64,000 nucleotides of DNA from Desulfovibrio psychrotolerans (GTDB lineage Bacteria > Desulfobacterota > Desulfovibrionia > Desulfovibrionales > Desulfovibrionaceae): the NCBI RefSeq assembly GCF_013340305.1, contig NZ_BLVP01000008.1, positions 421,408-485,407 of the forward strand. The letters are read 5' to 3'. The translations under genes were made by a program, and so were the position numbers. Each line of letters begins with the position of its first letter. The stretch's first letter is position 1. The notes below the pieces were generated by a model that was given only the letters and a program-made list of their open reading frames with translations, did not search any database and was not told the origin of the DNA. Shown piece by piece: positions 51,412 through 58,900 of this stretch.

Positions 51412-52278
51412 ATGCTGAGGGAATATATTCGCAGAGGATACAGGACGCTGCTTCCTCTTCTGTACGCACGGCGCAACTACAAATTTTTTATGGCCGGTTC
51501 TTTTGCCGATCTGGACAACAGGATCAGGCGTCAGGTTCTGGCAAGCAACATGCTGAATGCCGTGCTGCGGCCCATTTTGATTCCGCCGCCTTTCGGAAAG
51601 AAGGTACTTGTTATTGCGCCGCATCAGGACGATGAGGCCATAGGCTGCGGCGGGGCTGTTCTGGCGCATCTGAACGCAGGCGGACATGCGCGGACGGTGG
51701 TGGTGCAGGATGGCTGCGGCGCGGAGCACGCACTGGGCATGACAAGGGAGGAGCTTATGAATATCCGCGAGCGGGAATCCATGGAATGCGCGCGGCGTAT
51801 GGGATGCGATGAGCCGGAATTTTTGCGTTTTCCCGCCGTGGACGGGCAGACGGCAGGGCGGGTGGCGGACCGGTTGTCGGCTGTTCTGAAGGTGTACGCG
51901 CCTGATGCCATTTTTGCCCCCTCTGTGCTCGATAATAATCTGGAGCATGCGTATACCGCCAAGGCACTTGCCATGGCGCTGGAAGCAACGCCGGTGAAGG
52001 CGCAGGTGTATTCCTACGAGGTGTGGGGGTTGTGCATTCCCAGCACCGCTGTGAACATAGACCGTTTTATTGACGGCAAGATGGACCTGATTGCCTGCTT
52101 TGCCAGCCAGACGCGCAACAATGACTACGCCCATGCGTTCAGGGGACTTGCCATGTACCATGCGTTGCAGTTCGGCGCGGTAGATGTGCGCCATGTTGAG
52201 CGGTTTTTCGCGCAGCCGGCAGATGAGTATGTCGGTTTTGTCCATTCTGTCATGACGGAGAGGGCGGATTACGTCTGA
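51412..52278 (+). CDS. PIG-L family deacetylase
   Basis: The 288-residue protein has the zinc site VLVIAPHQDDEAIGCGGA (family form AHPDDE; here APHQDDE) with a later HAYTAKALAMAL. The family removes acetyl groups from GlcNAc on lipid or glycan carriers. An N-terminal helical stretch of about 55 residues precedes the domain. AGGGAGAGGG lies before the ATG. It probably deacetylates a GlcNAc-type residue of this polysaccharide. Confidence 0.87.
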   Translation: MLREYIRRGYRTLLPLLYARRNYKFFMAGSFADLDNRIRRQVLASNMLNAVLRPILIPPPFGKKVLVIAPHQDDEAIGCGGAVLAHLNAGGHARTVVVQDGCGAEHALGMTREELMNIRERESMECARRMGCDEPEFLRFPAVDGQTAGRVADRLSAVLKVYAPDAIFAPSVLDNNLEHAYTAKALAMALEATPVKAQVYSYEVWGLCIPSTAVNIDRFIDGKMDLIACFASQTRNNDYAHAFRGLAMYHALQFGAVDVRHVERFFAQPADEYVGFVHSVMTERADYV

Positions 52279-52362
52279 TTAAGCCTGATTGATGCTGCGT
52301 CGTATGGATATTTCGTGCGGTTTTCAGGGTGTGCGAACAGTGACGGCAAGGGGGAACTGGTA

Positions 52363-53529
52363 ATGAGACCGGCAGTGATTATGGTTTCCGGGCGGGCGTG
52401 GGGGAGTTATCTTGCCATCATGCGGAGCCTTGGCAGAAGAGGCGTTCCTGTCCATGTTGTATCATGGGGGGTGGAGCAGGATATTCTTCGTGCCAGCCGG
52501 TATTACACAGCCGGGGTTGCCTTGCCCGCAGCATCGGGGGCGGACAGGCTGGCTGCACTGACGGAGTATGCGCAGCGCATAGGTGCGGAGGGGCGACCGG
52601 TGCTCTATTACTGCACCGATGAGGACGCCGCGTTTGCTGCGGACAACAGGCAGGCACTGGATGCCCGGTTCATTGTGCTGATGGGCGATGCGGACGGTTG
52701 TCGTATGTTGATGGGTAAGGACACGGTTGATGCGCTGGCACGCAGGAGCGGATTGCAGGTGCCCGGCACATGGCATGTGTCTGCGACGGAAGCACTTGAC
52801 GCGTATGCGGGTGAATTCCGGTATCCCGTGGTGCTCAAGCCCTGCAACTGGAATTCCGGCGGGGGGGTGTCCATCAAGGCGGATATCATATTTTCATGGG
52901 AGGCGTTGCGGGAGCGCGCAGCGGCTGTACTGCACGGCGGGGGCGAAGTGGTGGTGCAGGACTATATTGAGGGCGGCGATGAGAGTGTGGAGTTTTTTCT
53001 GTTTTACAGGAGCCTTGATGGCGCACGGCTGCATGGCTGCACCGGGAGAAAGCTGCGGCAGTTTCCGCCCGGAGCGGGAATTATGGCCTTGGGGATGACC
53101 GATGCCATAGCGGATTTGCGAAGCGCGGGGGAAGCATTTATCTCAGCCGTGGACTACCGGGGGCTTGGCGGGGTGGAGTTCAAGCGCGGGAACGGCGGGT
53201 TGTATTTTATCGAGATGAGTACGCGGAGCGAAATGTTTCATAAGATAGCCATGGATGCAGGGGTTGATCTGCCGTGGATTGCTTATGCGGATGCGTGCGG
53301 TATTGACGCGGGGAACATTTCTGAACAGCGTGACGGCGTTTTGTACGTGAATGAGGTGCCGTATCTGCTGGTGGTTGCCCGGAAGCCTTCTTATTTTTTG
53401 CAGGATTGCCGACGGATGCTGAAAGGGCCGTTGCGGCTGGGCATGTTTGCTGCGGACGACGTAAAACCGTTTTTCCTGAAGATTGCTTCCAGCCTGCGCC
53501 GGGTGATGAACCGGACGCCGGGCAGATAA
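52363..53529 (+). CDS. ATP-grasp family protein
   Basis: The 388-residue protein has an N-terminal Rossmann-like lid (PAVIMVSGRAWGSYLAIMRS) and an ATP-grasp core: YPVVLKPCNWNSGGGVSI (nucleotide Lys), VVVQDYIEGGDESVEFFLF and GGVEFKRGNGGLYFIEMSTR (metal-binding Glu/Asn-like position). It would join a carboxylate to an amine or thiol. In a glycan locus with a FemAB protein, amide attachment of an amino acid or peptide to a sugar acid is plausible. It is the last gene before the locus terminator. Confidence 0.84.
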   Translation: MRPAVIMVSGRAWGSYLAIMRSLGRRGVPVHVVSWGVEQDILRASRYYTAGVALPAASGADRLAALTEYAQRIGAEGRPVLYYCTDEDAAFAADNRQALDARFIVLMGDADGCRMLMGKDTVDALARRSGLQVPGTWHVSATEALDAYAGEFRYPVVLKPCNWNSGGGVSIKADIIFSWEALRERAAAVLHGGGEVVVQDYIEGGDESVEFFLFYRSLDGARLHGCTGRKLRQFPPGAGIMALGMTDAIADLRSAGEAFISAVDYRGLGGVEFKRGNGGLYFIEMSTRSEMFHKIAMDAGVDLPWIAYADACGIDAGNISEQRDGVLYVNEVPYLLVVARKPSYFLQDCRRMLKGPLRLGMFAADDVKPFFLKIASSLRRVMNRTPGR

Positions 53530-53556
53530 CACGCAGGGCGGTGAGCATGTGATACC

Positions 53557-53590
53557 CCGTTGTCCGGAAGGATGGCGGGTTTTTTGTTTG
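53557..53590 (+). terminator. Terminator of the exopolysaccharide locus
   Basis: A 9-bp stem (CCGTTGTCC/GGATGGCGG, with three G-U wobbles) closes GGAA and is followed by GTTTTTTGTTTG. It stands 28 bases after the ATP-grasp stop. Confidence 0.8.
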
Positions 53591-53703
53591 TATGAGGAAG
53601 CGTGCCGAGGAGCCGCTCGGGAATGCGGCGGTGCAGGCGGGGGGGGAGGATTACCGGATAAGCGCGGTATGTGAATGTGTGTCGGGAAGTTTTACAAACA
53701 GCA

Positions 53704-53729
53704 GGGGGAGCGGTGCTGCCCGCTCCCCC
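53704..53729 (-). terminator. Hairpin after PEP-CTERM gene 2
   Basis: Perfect 10-bp arms GGGGGAGCGG / CCGCTCCCCC close a 6-base loop, about 34 bases after the minus-strand stop of PEP-CTERM gene 2. The minus-strand trailer is not T-rich, so termination is likely but not strong. Confidence 0.6.
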
Positions 53730-53762
53730 GGATAAACCTCGCCGAACTAAGGCGTTGCTGTT

Positions 53763-54575
53763 TTACTGTGCCATTCTTTTGCGGAAGGCGATGAGGCCCA
53801 GAAGCCCGAGGCCGAAGATGAGGAAGGTGGAGGGCTCGGGGGTGACCATCAGGGAGACGTTGCCGCCTACGGAGATGCCCACATCGAAGAAGCCGTCACC
53901 CATTACGAACGTATTCAGAAGCAGGTTGTTGTTAAGGTCGAAGACCAAGAAGGCCTGATACAGGGGGTTGGCGGCCAGGAACTCTTCAAGGTCGCCGAAG
54001 GAGGCGTGGGAGAAGAGGTTGGTGCCGGGGTTGGAGGCGGCGAATTCAAAGATCATGTCTGTGGCACCAGAGAACAGGTTGCCGCCGAGGTCGGGCTGTG
54101 CGCCGTCACCCTTGCCGTATTCAAAGCTCATGTCCATCAGCAGCTGGGAACCGGCGATATTGTTATGGTCGCCATAGTACAGCTGCATGGAGCCGGTGGT
54201 GTACATGTAGTTGAGGGAGGACACGCCCAAGGGATTGCCGATACCGGGAACCACGTTATAGACGTAGCCGCCGAGGTCGGTGCTGTGGAAGAAGAACGAG
54301 CCGTCTACAAAGGGGTTGCCGTTGTTGTTTATGATCTGGATGGTGGCGAGGTAGGAGGAAAGTGAGAAGGTGTCGCCGTCATTCAGGATGCCGTCGCCTC
54401 CCAGATTCTGGGTGACGGTGCCTTCGCCCACAACGGTGAGCAGTTCAACGCCTGTGTAGGTGGAGCCGCCCGCGCCGCTGAGGTCGAGTGTCCAGTCCTG
54501 TACATATGCCGAAGCAGGAACGGTAAGGGCAAACACCAGAAGTGTTGCTGCCAGGAGGGAGAAAATCTTTTTCAT
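53763..54575 (-). CDS. PEP-CTERM sorted exoprotein 2
   Basis: The 270-residue protein has a signal peptide (KIFSLLAATLLVFALTVPASA). The secreted part is rich in Gly, Asn, Asp and Phe with no cysteine. The C-terminal sorting signal is PEPST (about 246-250), a helix FLIFGLGLLGLIAF and the basic RKRMAQ. The middle part (GDGILNDGDTFSLSS, FFHSTDLGG) is not a family I can name. Its promoter at 54624 and box at 54701 match those of PEP-CTERM gene 1. It lies next to the DevBCA/CPBP operon and ends convergent with the polysaccharide locus. Confidence 0.92.
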   Translation of the reverse strand: MKKIFSLLAATLLVFALTVPASAYVQDWTLDLSGAGGSTYTGVELLTVVGEGTVTQNLGGDGILNDGDTFSLSSYLATIQIINNNGNPFVDGSFFFHSTDLGGYVYNVVPGIGNPLGVSSLNYMYTTGSMQLYYGDHNNIAGSQLLMDMSFEYGKGDGAQPDLGGNLFSGATDMIFEFAASNPGTNLFSHASFGDLEEFLAANPLYQAFLVFDLNNNLLLNTFVMGDGFFDVGISVGGNVSLMVTPEPSTFLIFGLGLLGLIAFRKRMAQ

Positions 54576-54623
54576 GGTCGTATCCTTAGTTTTGGGTTTT
54601 CAACGAAGTTCGACCTGTCTATA

Positions 54624-54638
54624 GCAAGTGGCGTGCCA
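54624..54638 (-). promoter_or_regulatory. Sigma-54 promoter TGGCAC-N5-TTGC of PEP-CTERM gene 2
   Basis: This is a perfect match to the sigma-54 -24/-12 consensus on the minus strand (TGGCACG-N4-TTGCT). Transcription should start near 54612, about 37 bases before the ATG. It is the best of the sigma-54 elements in the window. Confidence 0.85.
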
Positions 54639-54700
54639 GTGTGTATTTATTTGGTATATAAGTGATTTTTTGTTGAATTTGGCGAAATGACCCTGTGTTT

Positions 54701-54715
54701 GTAAAGTTTGCCGAC
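54701..54715 (-). promoter_or_regulatory. TGTAA-N6-CCGAC box upstream of PEP-CTERM gene 2
   Basis: GTAA at 54701, six bases, then CCGAC, followed by an AGTT also seen at a one-base offset in gene 1. It lies 63 bases upstream of the promoter, a normal place for a sigma-54 activator site. Confidence 0.55.
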
Positions 54716-54737
54716 GAGTTTGGCAGCGGGGTTTACA

Positions 54738-55427
54738 CTACCAGTAGTGCCAGCTTTGGGTGGCGAGAACGTGGGCGCAGAGCAGGCCGTTTGTCACCGC
54801 ATGGGCGAGCACGCACTGCGTGGTGCTTTTTGTGAACCGGTAGAGCAGGTTGTAGGCGGCTCCGGCCATGATGCCCGCCACGAGGAAGGTGTGTTCCAGC
54901 CCGAAGAGCAGGGTTGTGGCGGCAAAACTGAAGGCTGTGAAGGTGCCCTGCGGCACGGCGAGAAAATTGCGGGAGATGAGGTAGCGGGAGAGGAACGAAC
55001 GCCAGAAGAGTTCCTCGAACAGCGGAACCACAAGGGTGGCGCCCGTGACGCGGAGGAGGGTCATGGCTGCGCGTTCTGTCGGATGGGTGTACAGGTCCGG
55101 ACGGAAGCCTTCTGCGGGGGCGGCGCCGAAGGGTACCCAGCCCAGCGGCAGCCAGAGCAGGAAGACGATGATGCCGCACAGCAGCGAGGCAAGGGTGCCG
55201 CGCATGGTGCGCAGGTCTGCGGCGGCGATTTCTGTGTAGTATTTGCGGAACAGCACCATGAGCAGAACGGGCAGGCCTATCTGTAATGGATAGAGTGCCT
55301 GCTTTTCCTGCGGGGCAAGGGCGAACCGTTCTCCCAGCAGGGCCACGGTTTCCGGAAAGGCGATGAAGAGCATGTAGGCGGCGAAGGGCAGCGTGCGTGC
55401 GAGCACGGGCAAGTGATCTGCGGACAT
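54738..55427 (-). CDS. PEP-CTERM-associated CPBP (CAAX-type) intramembrane protease
   Basis: The 229-residue membrane protein has about six helices and the CPBP metal-site motifs: FEELFWRSFL (EExxxR-like), GLEHTFLVAG and LAHAVTNGLL. The related exosortase-linked subfamily occurs with PEP-CTERM systems, and here it lies between a sorted protein and an exporter. It starts two bases after the DevB-like stop and is co-transcribed with it. It may process exoproteins or lipopeptides; the substrate is not known. Confidence 0.84.
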   Translation of the reverse strand: MSADHLPVLARTLPFAAYMLFIAFPETVALLGERFALAPQEKQALYPLQIGLPVLLMVLFRKYYTEIAAADLRTMRGTLASLLCGIIVFLLWLPLGWVPFGAAPAEGFRPDLYTHPTERAAMTLLRVTGATLVVPLFEELFWRSFLSRYLISRNFLAVPQGTFTAFSFAATTLLFGLEHTFLVAGIMAGAAYNLLYRFTKSTTQCVLAHAVTNGLLCAHVLATQSWHYW

Positions 55428-55429
55428 GG

Positions 55430-56545
55430 CTATTCCTGCGGGGCTGAGGTTACTGAGACTTTGGACTTGAAGACGCCGGAGGAGGGCTGCGGGGAGGTGT
55501 CTATGAAGACATCCACGATGAGGCCCGTGACCAGCCCGGCGGGGGTGTCTGCGGCAATGAGCACCTCTATGACCTTGGCATCCACGCGCTCTGTGGGGGA
55601 TTCTGTGAGCAGCCCCTTGGTGCCCATCATGGGCGTGACGCGCAGCACGGTGCCGGTGAATTTTTTGTCACCGAAGGCGTCGCAGGTGAAATAGGCCTGC
55701 TGGCCGGGAAGGACGGTGTTGAAATCGGCTTCGTCCACCTCTGCACGGATGTTCAGGGTGGAGATGTCGCCCACGCGCAGGACGGGGCTGGGGAAGAAGA
55801 TGGAGACGTTCTCGCCGGGGTGGCGGTAACGGCGCAGCACTGTGCCGTCCAGCGGGGAGCGCAGTTGCGTGGACAGCAGGGCGGCCTGCGCTTCTGCGAC
55901 CTTGCTGCGGGAAGCCTGCAGGCGCGCGTGGGCCATGAGGATGTCTTCCCTGCGCGAGAGGTTGAGGGTGACAAGGTGGCGCTGCATTGCCTCTTCATGC
56001 TCACGCTGGGCGACCTTGTATTCCGTGACGGCGCGGTCCAGTTCTTCCGGTGCGATGATCTGCTGGTGCAGCAGGGTTTGCCTGCGCATCATTTCGGTGC
56101 GGGCGTTGTCCATGAGGGTGCGCATGCGCTGGACGACAATCCATGATGCTGACTTTTCCTCCTGCCGGGCTCCGGAAACGACCTTATCATACTCTGCCTG
56201 CATGGCCTCCTGCTCGGCAAGGGCCGTATCCAGCCGCGCCTTGTGCTCGTCGGACTTGAGCTGGGCCACCACCTGACCGCGGCGCACCGGATCTGCCTCA
56301 TGCACGAGAACATCGGCCACGATGCCGCTGTATTCGAAGGCCAGATCGATTTCTTCTGACGCGGGTTCCACCCTGCCGACACCGCAGACCCACGGAGAGG
56401 GAGGCGCGAGCGGCGGGGCGGCCTGCATGGCGGGCGTGGCATTGTGCACTGAGGGCAGGTAGCGGGAAAGCATGTCCGGGGCAGCCATGTGGATGCCCGC
56501 TGCGGCCAGTGCCAGCAGGATGAGGAGGAGCAATGCGGTTCTCAT
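55430..56545 (-). CDS. HlyD/DevB-type membrane fusion protein
   Basis: The 371-residue periplasmic adaptor has an N-terminal membrane anchor, a first barrel/lipoyl half (GRVEPASEEIDLAFEYSGIVADVLVHEADPVRRGQ), a coiled coil of about 100 residues (SRREDILMAHARLQASR) and the second lipoyl half LRSPLDGTVLRRYRHPGENV. It links the inner-membrane ABC exporter to an outer channel. It overlaps the ATPase gene by four bases. The DevBCA type exports glycolipids in cyanobacteria; a lipid substrate is possible here. Confidence 0.88.
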   Translation of the reverse strand: MRTALLLLILLALAAAGIHMAAPDMLSRYLPSVHNATPAMQAAPPLAPPSPWVCGVGRVEPASEEIDLAFEYSGIVADVLVHEADPVRRGQVVAQLKSDEHKARLDTALAEQEAMQAEYDKVVSGARQEEKSASWIVVQRMRTLMDNARTEMMRRQTLLHQQIIAPEELDRAVTEYKVAQREHEEAMQRHLVTLNLSRREDILMAHARLQASRSKVAEAQAALLSTQLRSPLDGTVLRRYRHPGENVSIFFPSPVLRVGDISTLNIRAEVDEADFNTVLPGQQAYFTCDAFGDKKFTGTVLRVTPMMGTKGLLTESPTERVDAKVIEVLIAADTPAGLVTGLIVDVFIDTSPQPSSGVFKSKVSVTSAPQE

Positions 56546-57231
56546 GGTGCGTTGTCCTTTATCTGTCCGTCTTCTATCAGGGCCACGCGGGTGGCGAATG
56601 TGCGGATGCGCTGGTCGTGGGTGACGATGACCACGGCCTTGCGGTGCTCGCGGCAGAGGGTGCGCATGAGTTCCATGACACGCTGACCGTTTTCCGAGTC
56701 CAGTGCGGCGGTGGGTTCGTCCGCGAGGATGATGTTCGGCTCGCCCACCAGTGCGCGGGCAATGGCGAGCCGCTGCTTCTGCCCGCCGCTCAGGGTGTCC
56801 GGGTAGAGTCCGGTTTTTCCGGATAGCCCCACGGAGTCGAGGCAGGCCAAGGCAGCCGCCTTTGCCTTGCCGCCCGTGATGTTGCGCAGGCGCAGGGTGA
56901 CGAGCAGGTTGTCCAGCACGGTCAGCGCGGGAAAGAGGTTATATTCCTGAAAGATGAAGCCGATGTGGCGCAGCCGTACGCGGGCCATCTGGTGCCTGTT
57001 CATGGTGGTGACCTCTTCGCCCGCGATCATGACCGAGCCGGAGGTGGGAGCCAGAATGCAGCCCATGATGGAGAGCAGGGTGGTCTTGCCGCTGCCGGAC
57101 GGCCCCATGAGCAGGAGGATTTCGCCCGCCGAGGCGTGCACCGAAACGTTGCGCAGGGCGTGGAATTCCGACGGCGGCGCACCGAAGGTTTTGTGTATGC
57201 CGTGCAGGCGTATGAGCGGGGGGTGGTTCAT
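56542..57231 (-). CDS. DevA/LolD-type ABC exporter ATPase
   Basis: The 229-residue ATPase has Walker A GPSGSGKTT, signature LSGGQKQRLAIARALV, Walker B IILADEPTAALDSENG and a His switch VIVTHDQRIR. It is most like MacB/LolD/DevA ATPases that pump lipids or hydrophobic molecules with FtsX-fold permeases. It overlaps the permease stop by one base and the adaptor start by four. Confidence 0.94.
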   Translation of the reverse strand: MNHPPLIRLHGIHKTFGAPPSEFHALRNVSVHASAGEILLLMGPSGSGKTTLLSIMGCILAPTSGSVMIAGEEVTTMNRHQMARVRLRHIGFIFQEYNLFPALTVLDNLLVTLRLRNITGGKAKAAALACLDSVGLSGKTGLYPDTLSGGQKQRLAIARALVGEPNIILADEPTAALDSENGQRVMELMRTLCREHRKAVVIVTHDQRIRTFATRVALIEDGQIKDNAP

Positions 57232-58361
57232 CAGCGGCCCCTGAACACGATGGCGGGGTCTATGTGCAGCACCTTATTGATGGAGACGCAGGCGGAGGTG
57301 ACGCACATGACGACGGTGAGAAGGAACATGCCGGTGGCCAGTTCGGCCGGAATGAGAATGGGCATGGCCGTGTAGCCGCTTATGGCCGCCAGTATGACCG
57401 ATATGCCCATGCCGAAGCCGTAGCCGAAGAAGGCGCTTATGAGTGCCTGAGCCAGAATGATGCGGTAGATGAAACTGTCCGGGGCCCCCATGGCCTTGAT
57501 GGTGGCAAATTCACTCAGGTGGTCCATGGTGGTGGCGTAGAGGGTCTGGGCGACCACCACCGTACCCACCACCAGCCCCAGAAAGGCGGCAATGAGCATG
57601 CCCGTGCCTGCGCCGGTGTTGAACATCCAGTACAACTGCGTTTTCTTGCGGAATTCCGGCGTGGTGTAGACATCATGCTGGGGGAAAAGGGTTGCCACCT
57701 GCTGCCTGACGGCATCGGCAGGCACTTCCGGGCTGAGGCGGAGCAGGATGTAGGTCATTTCATCCGGTTCCATGCGGGAGATGGTCCGGGCGTTTTCAAA
57801 GGTGGTGAACACGTACGGGGACGTGGTGAAAGAGCGTATGCCGCGTGTGAAGCCCACCACCCTGGCTTTGCGGTTGTTAATCTCCACATACTGGCCCAGT
57901 TGTGAGATGCCGAGCTGACGCATGTAGAGCTGGTCCATGATGATGCCCCCCTCCAGCGAGAGCGATTCTGCGCCGCCCTGCACCAGCCCCCATGGACCGC
58001 CGAGGCCTTTGGCGGTTTCGTACCCGATGATCTGTATGGATTCCTGCCCGCCGTCCGGCTTTTTCCAGTCCGCAAAGCGGATGAGAAAGCGGGCGGTTTC
58101 CTCCACCTGCGGCAGCGCGCGTGCCCTGTACAGGAGCCGTTCCTTGAGCGGCTGGGCGATATCGAAATTTTTCACGCCCCGCGAGGCAATCCACATGTCG
58201 GCCCCTGAATGATCGATGACGGCGGAGATGGTGGTTGTGAAGCCTATGAACAGCCCGATCTGAACGGTGACAAGCAGCACGGCAAAGGCGACCCCGGTGA
58301 GCGTGACGCCGAGCCGGAGTTTGTCGTGGAAGAGGTTCTGCCGGGCGATGGTCAGTATCAT
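57231..58361 (-). CDS. DevC/FtsX-fold ABC exporter permease
   Basis: From ATG 58361 the protein has 376 residues. It has the MacB/DevC layout: one N-terminal helix (LGVTLTGVAFAVLLVTVQIGL), a large periplasmic domain of about 220 residues (SGADMWIASRGVKNFDIA, RKARVVGFTRGIRSFTTSPY) and three C-terminal helices (AAFLGLVVGTVVVAQTLYATT, MGISVILAAISGYTAM). No clear ribosome site is seen, and the frame is open to 58553. It is first in the DevCAB-CPBP operon. Confidence 0.9.
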   Translation of the reverse strand: MILTIARQNLFHDKLRLGVTLTGVAFAVLLVTVQIGLFIGFTTTISAVIDHSGADMWIASRGVKNFDIAQPLKERLLYRARALPQVEETARFLIRFADWKKPDGGQESIQIIGYETAKGLGGPWGLVQGGAESLSLEGGIIMDQLYMRQLGISQLGQYVEINNRKARVVGFTRGIRSFTTSPYVFTTFENARTISRMEPDEMTYILLRLSPEVPADAVRQQVATLFPQHDVYTTPEFRKKTQLYWMFNTGAGTGMLIAAFLGLVVGTVVVAQTLYATTMDHLSEFATIKAMGAPDSFIYRIILAQALISAFFGYGFGMGISVILAAISGYTAMPILIPAELATGMFLLTVVMCVTSACVSINKVLHIDPAIVFRGR

Positions 58362-58699
58362 GCGGCGGGAACCGTCCGGGCGTGGGATGGGCGGCCTGTC
58401 CGCAGGAGGTAGACAGGAGCCGTGCGGCATGGCCCGGCAACGGGTGCGCAACGGGCAGGCTGTGCGGAGGGCTGCCGCAGAGGGGGGCCGGTGTGGGCGT
58501 GGCAGGTGCGCATGATGGACTCCTTGGAGATGCGTGTTGCCAGCGGCATGCAAAAATCGTGTGCTTTTGCCCAGTTATTATAGTGTCTGATATTATTGTG
58601 AAATTATTAGACATTTTTGGTGTCCGGTGCAGCCGGATAGGGCTGGATGAGGCGGGGTCTGATCTGGCCGGACACGGGAAACGGCTGTTCTCGGAAAAG

Positions 58700-58717
58700 T
58701 GTCCGGAAAATCCGGAC
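58700..58717. promoter_or_regulatory. Inverted repeat TGTCCGG-N5-CCGGAC, candidate operator
   Basis: The dyad lies 87 bases upstream of the prsT sigma-54 promoter. The same TGTCCGG-N5-CCGGACA is found at 25945-25963, upstream of the manC promoter. This is the expected location for an activator binding site. Confidence 0.45.
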
Positions 58718-58803
58718 CATGCTGGGAGGCACCGGGTCGTGCCGGGAGTATAGACTTTCTTTAACACGCCCTAATTGCCGTAGAAGTACTCCGTTCCGGG
58801 CCT

Positions 58804-58819
58804 TGGCACGCTTCTGGCT
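58804..58819 (+). promoter_or_regulatory. Sigma-54-type promoter TGGCAC-N5-TGGCT of prsT
   Basis: TGGCAC with its usual G at the next position, then TGGCT, has correct GG/GC spacing with a single mismatch at the -12 element. It lies 82 bases before the prsT start. Confidence 0.65.
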
Positions 58820-58900
58820 ATTCTGGCGAAGCGAATGGGGGAGTGAATTATATCCGCTGCAGTCCGGCAGTTCTTCACCGTGTAATGGAGGAACCGTATC

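Larger units (their letters stand above)
58362..58900. other. Divergent regulatory region between the exporter operon and prsT
   Basis: About 540 bases without a convincing gene. It holds an AT-rich inverted repeat TGTCTGATATTATT/AAATTATTAGACA at 58584-58613 (probably part of the exporter promoter), the dyad TGTCCGG-AAAAT-CCGGAC at 58700-58717 and the sigma-54-type promoter of prsT at 58804. Confidence 0.55.
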
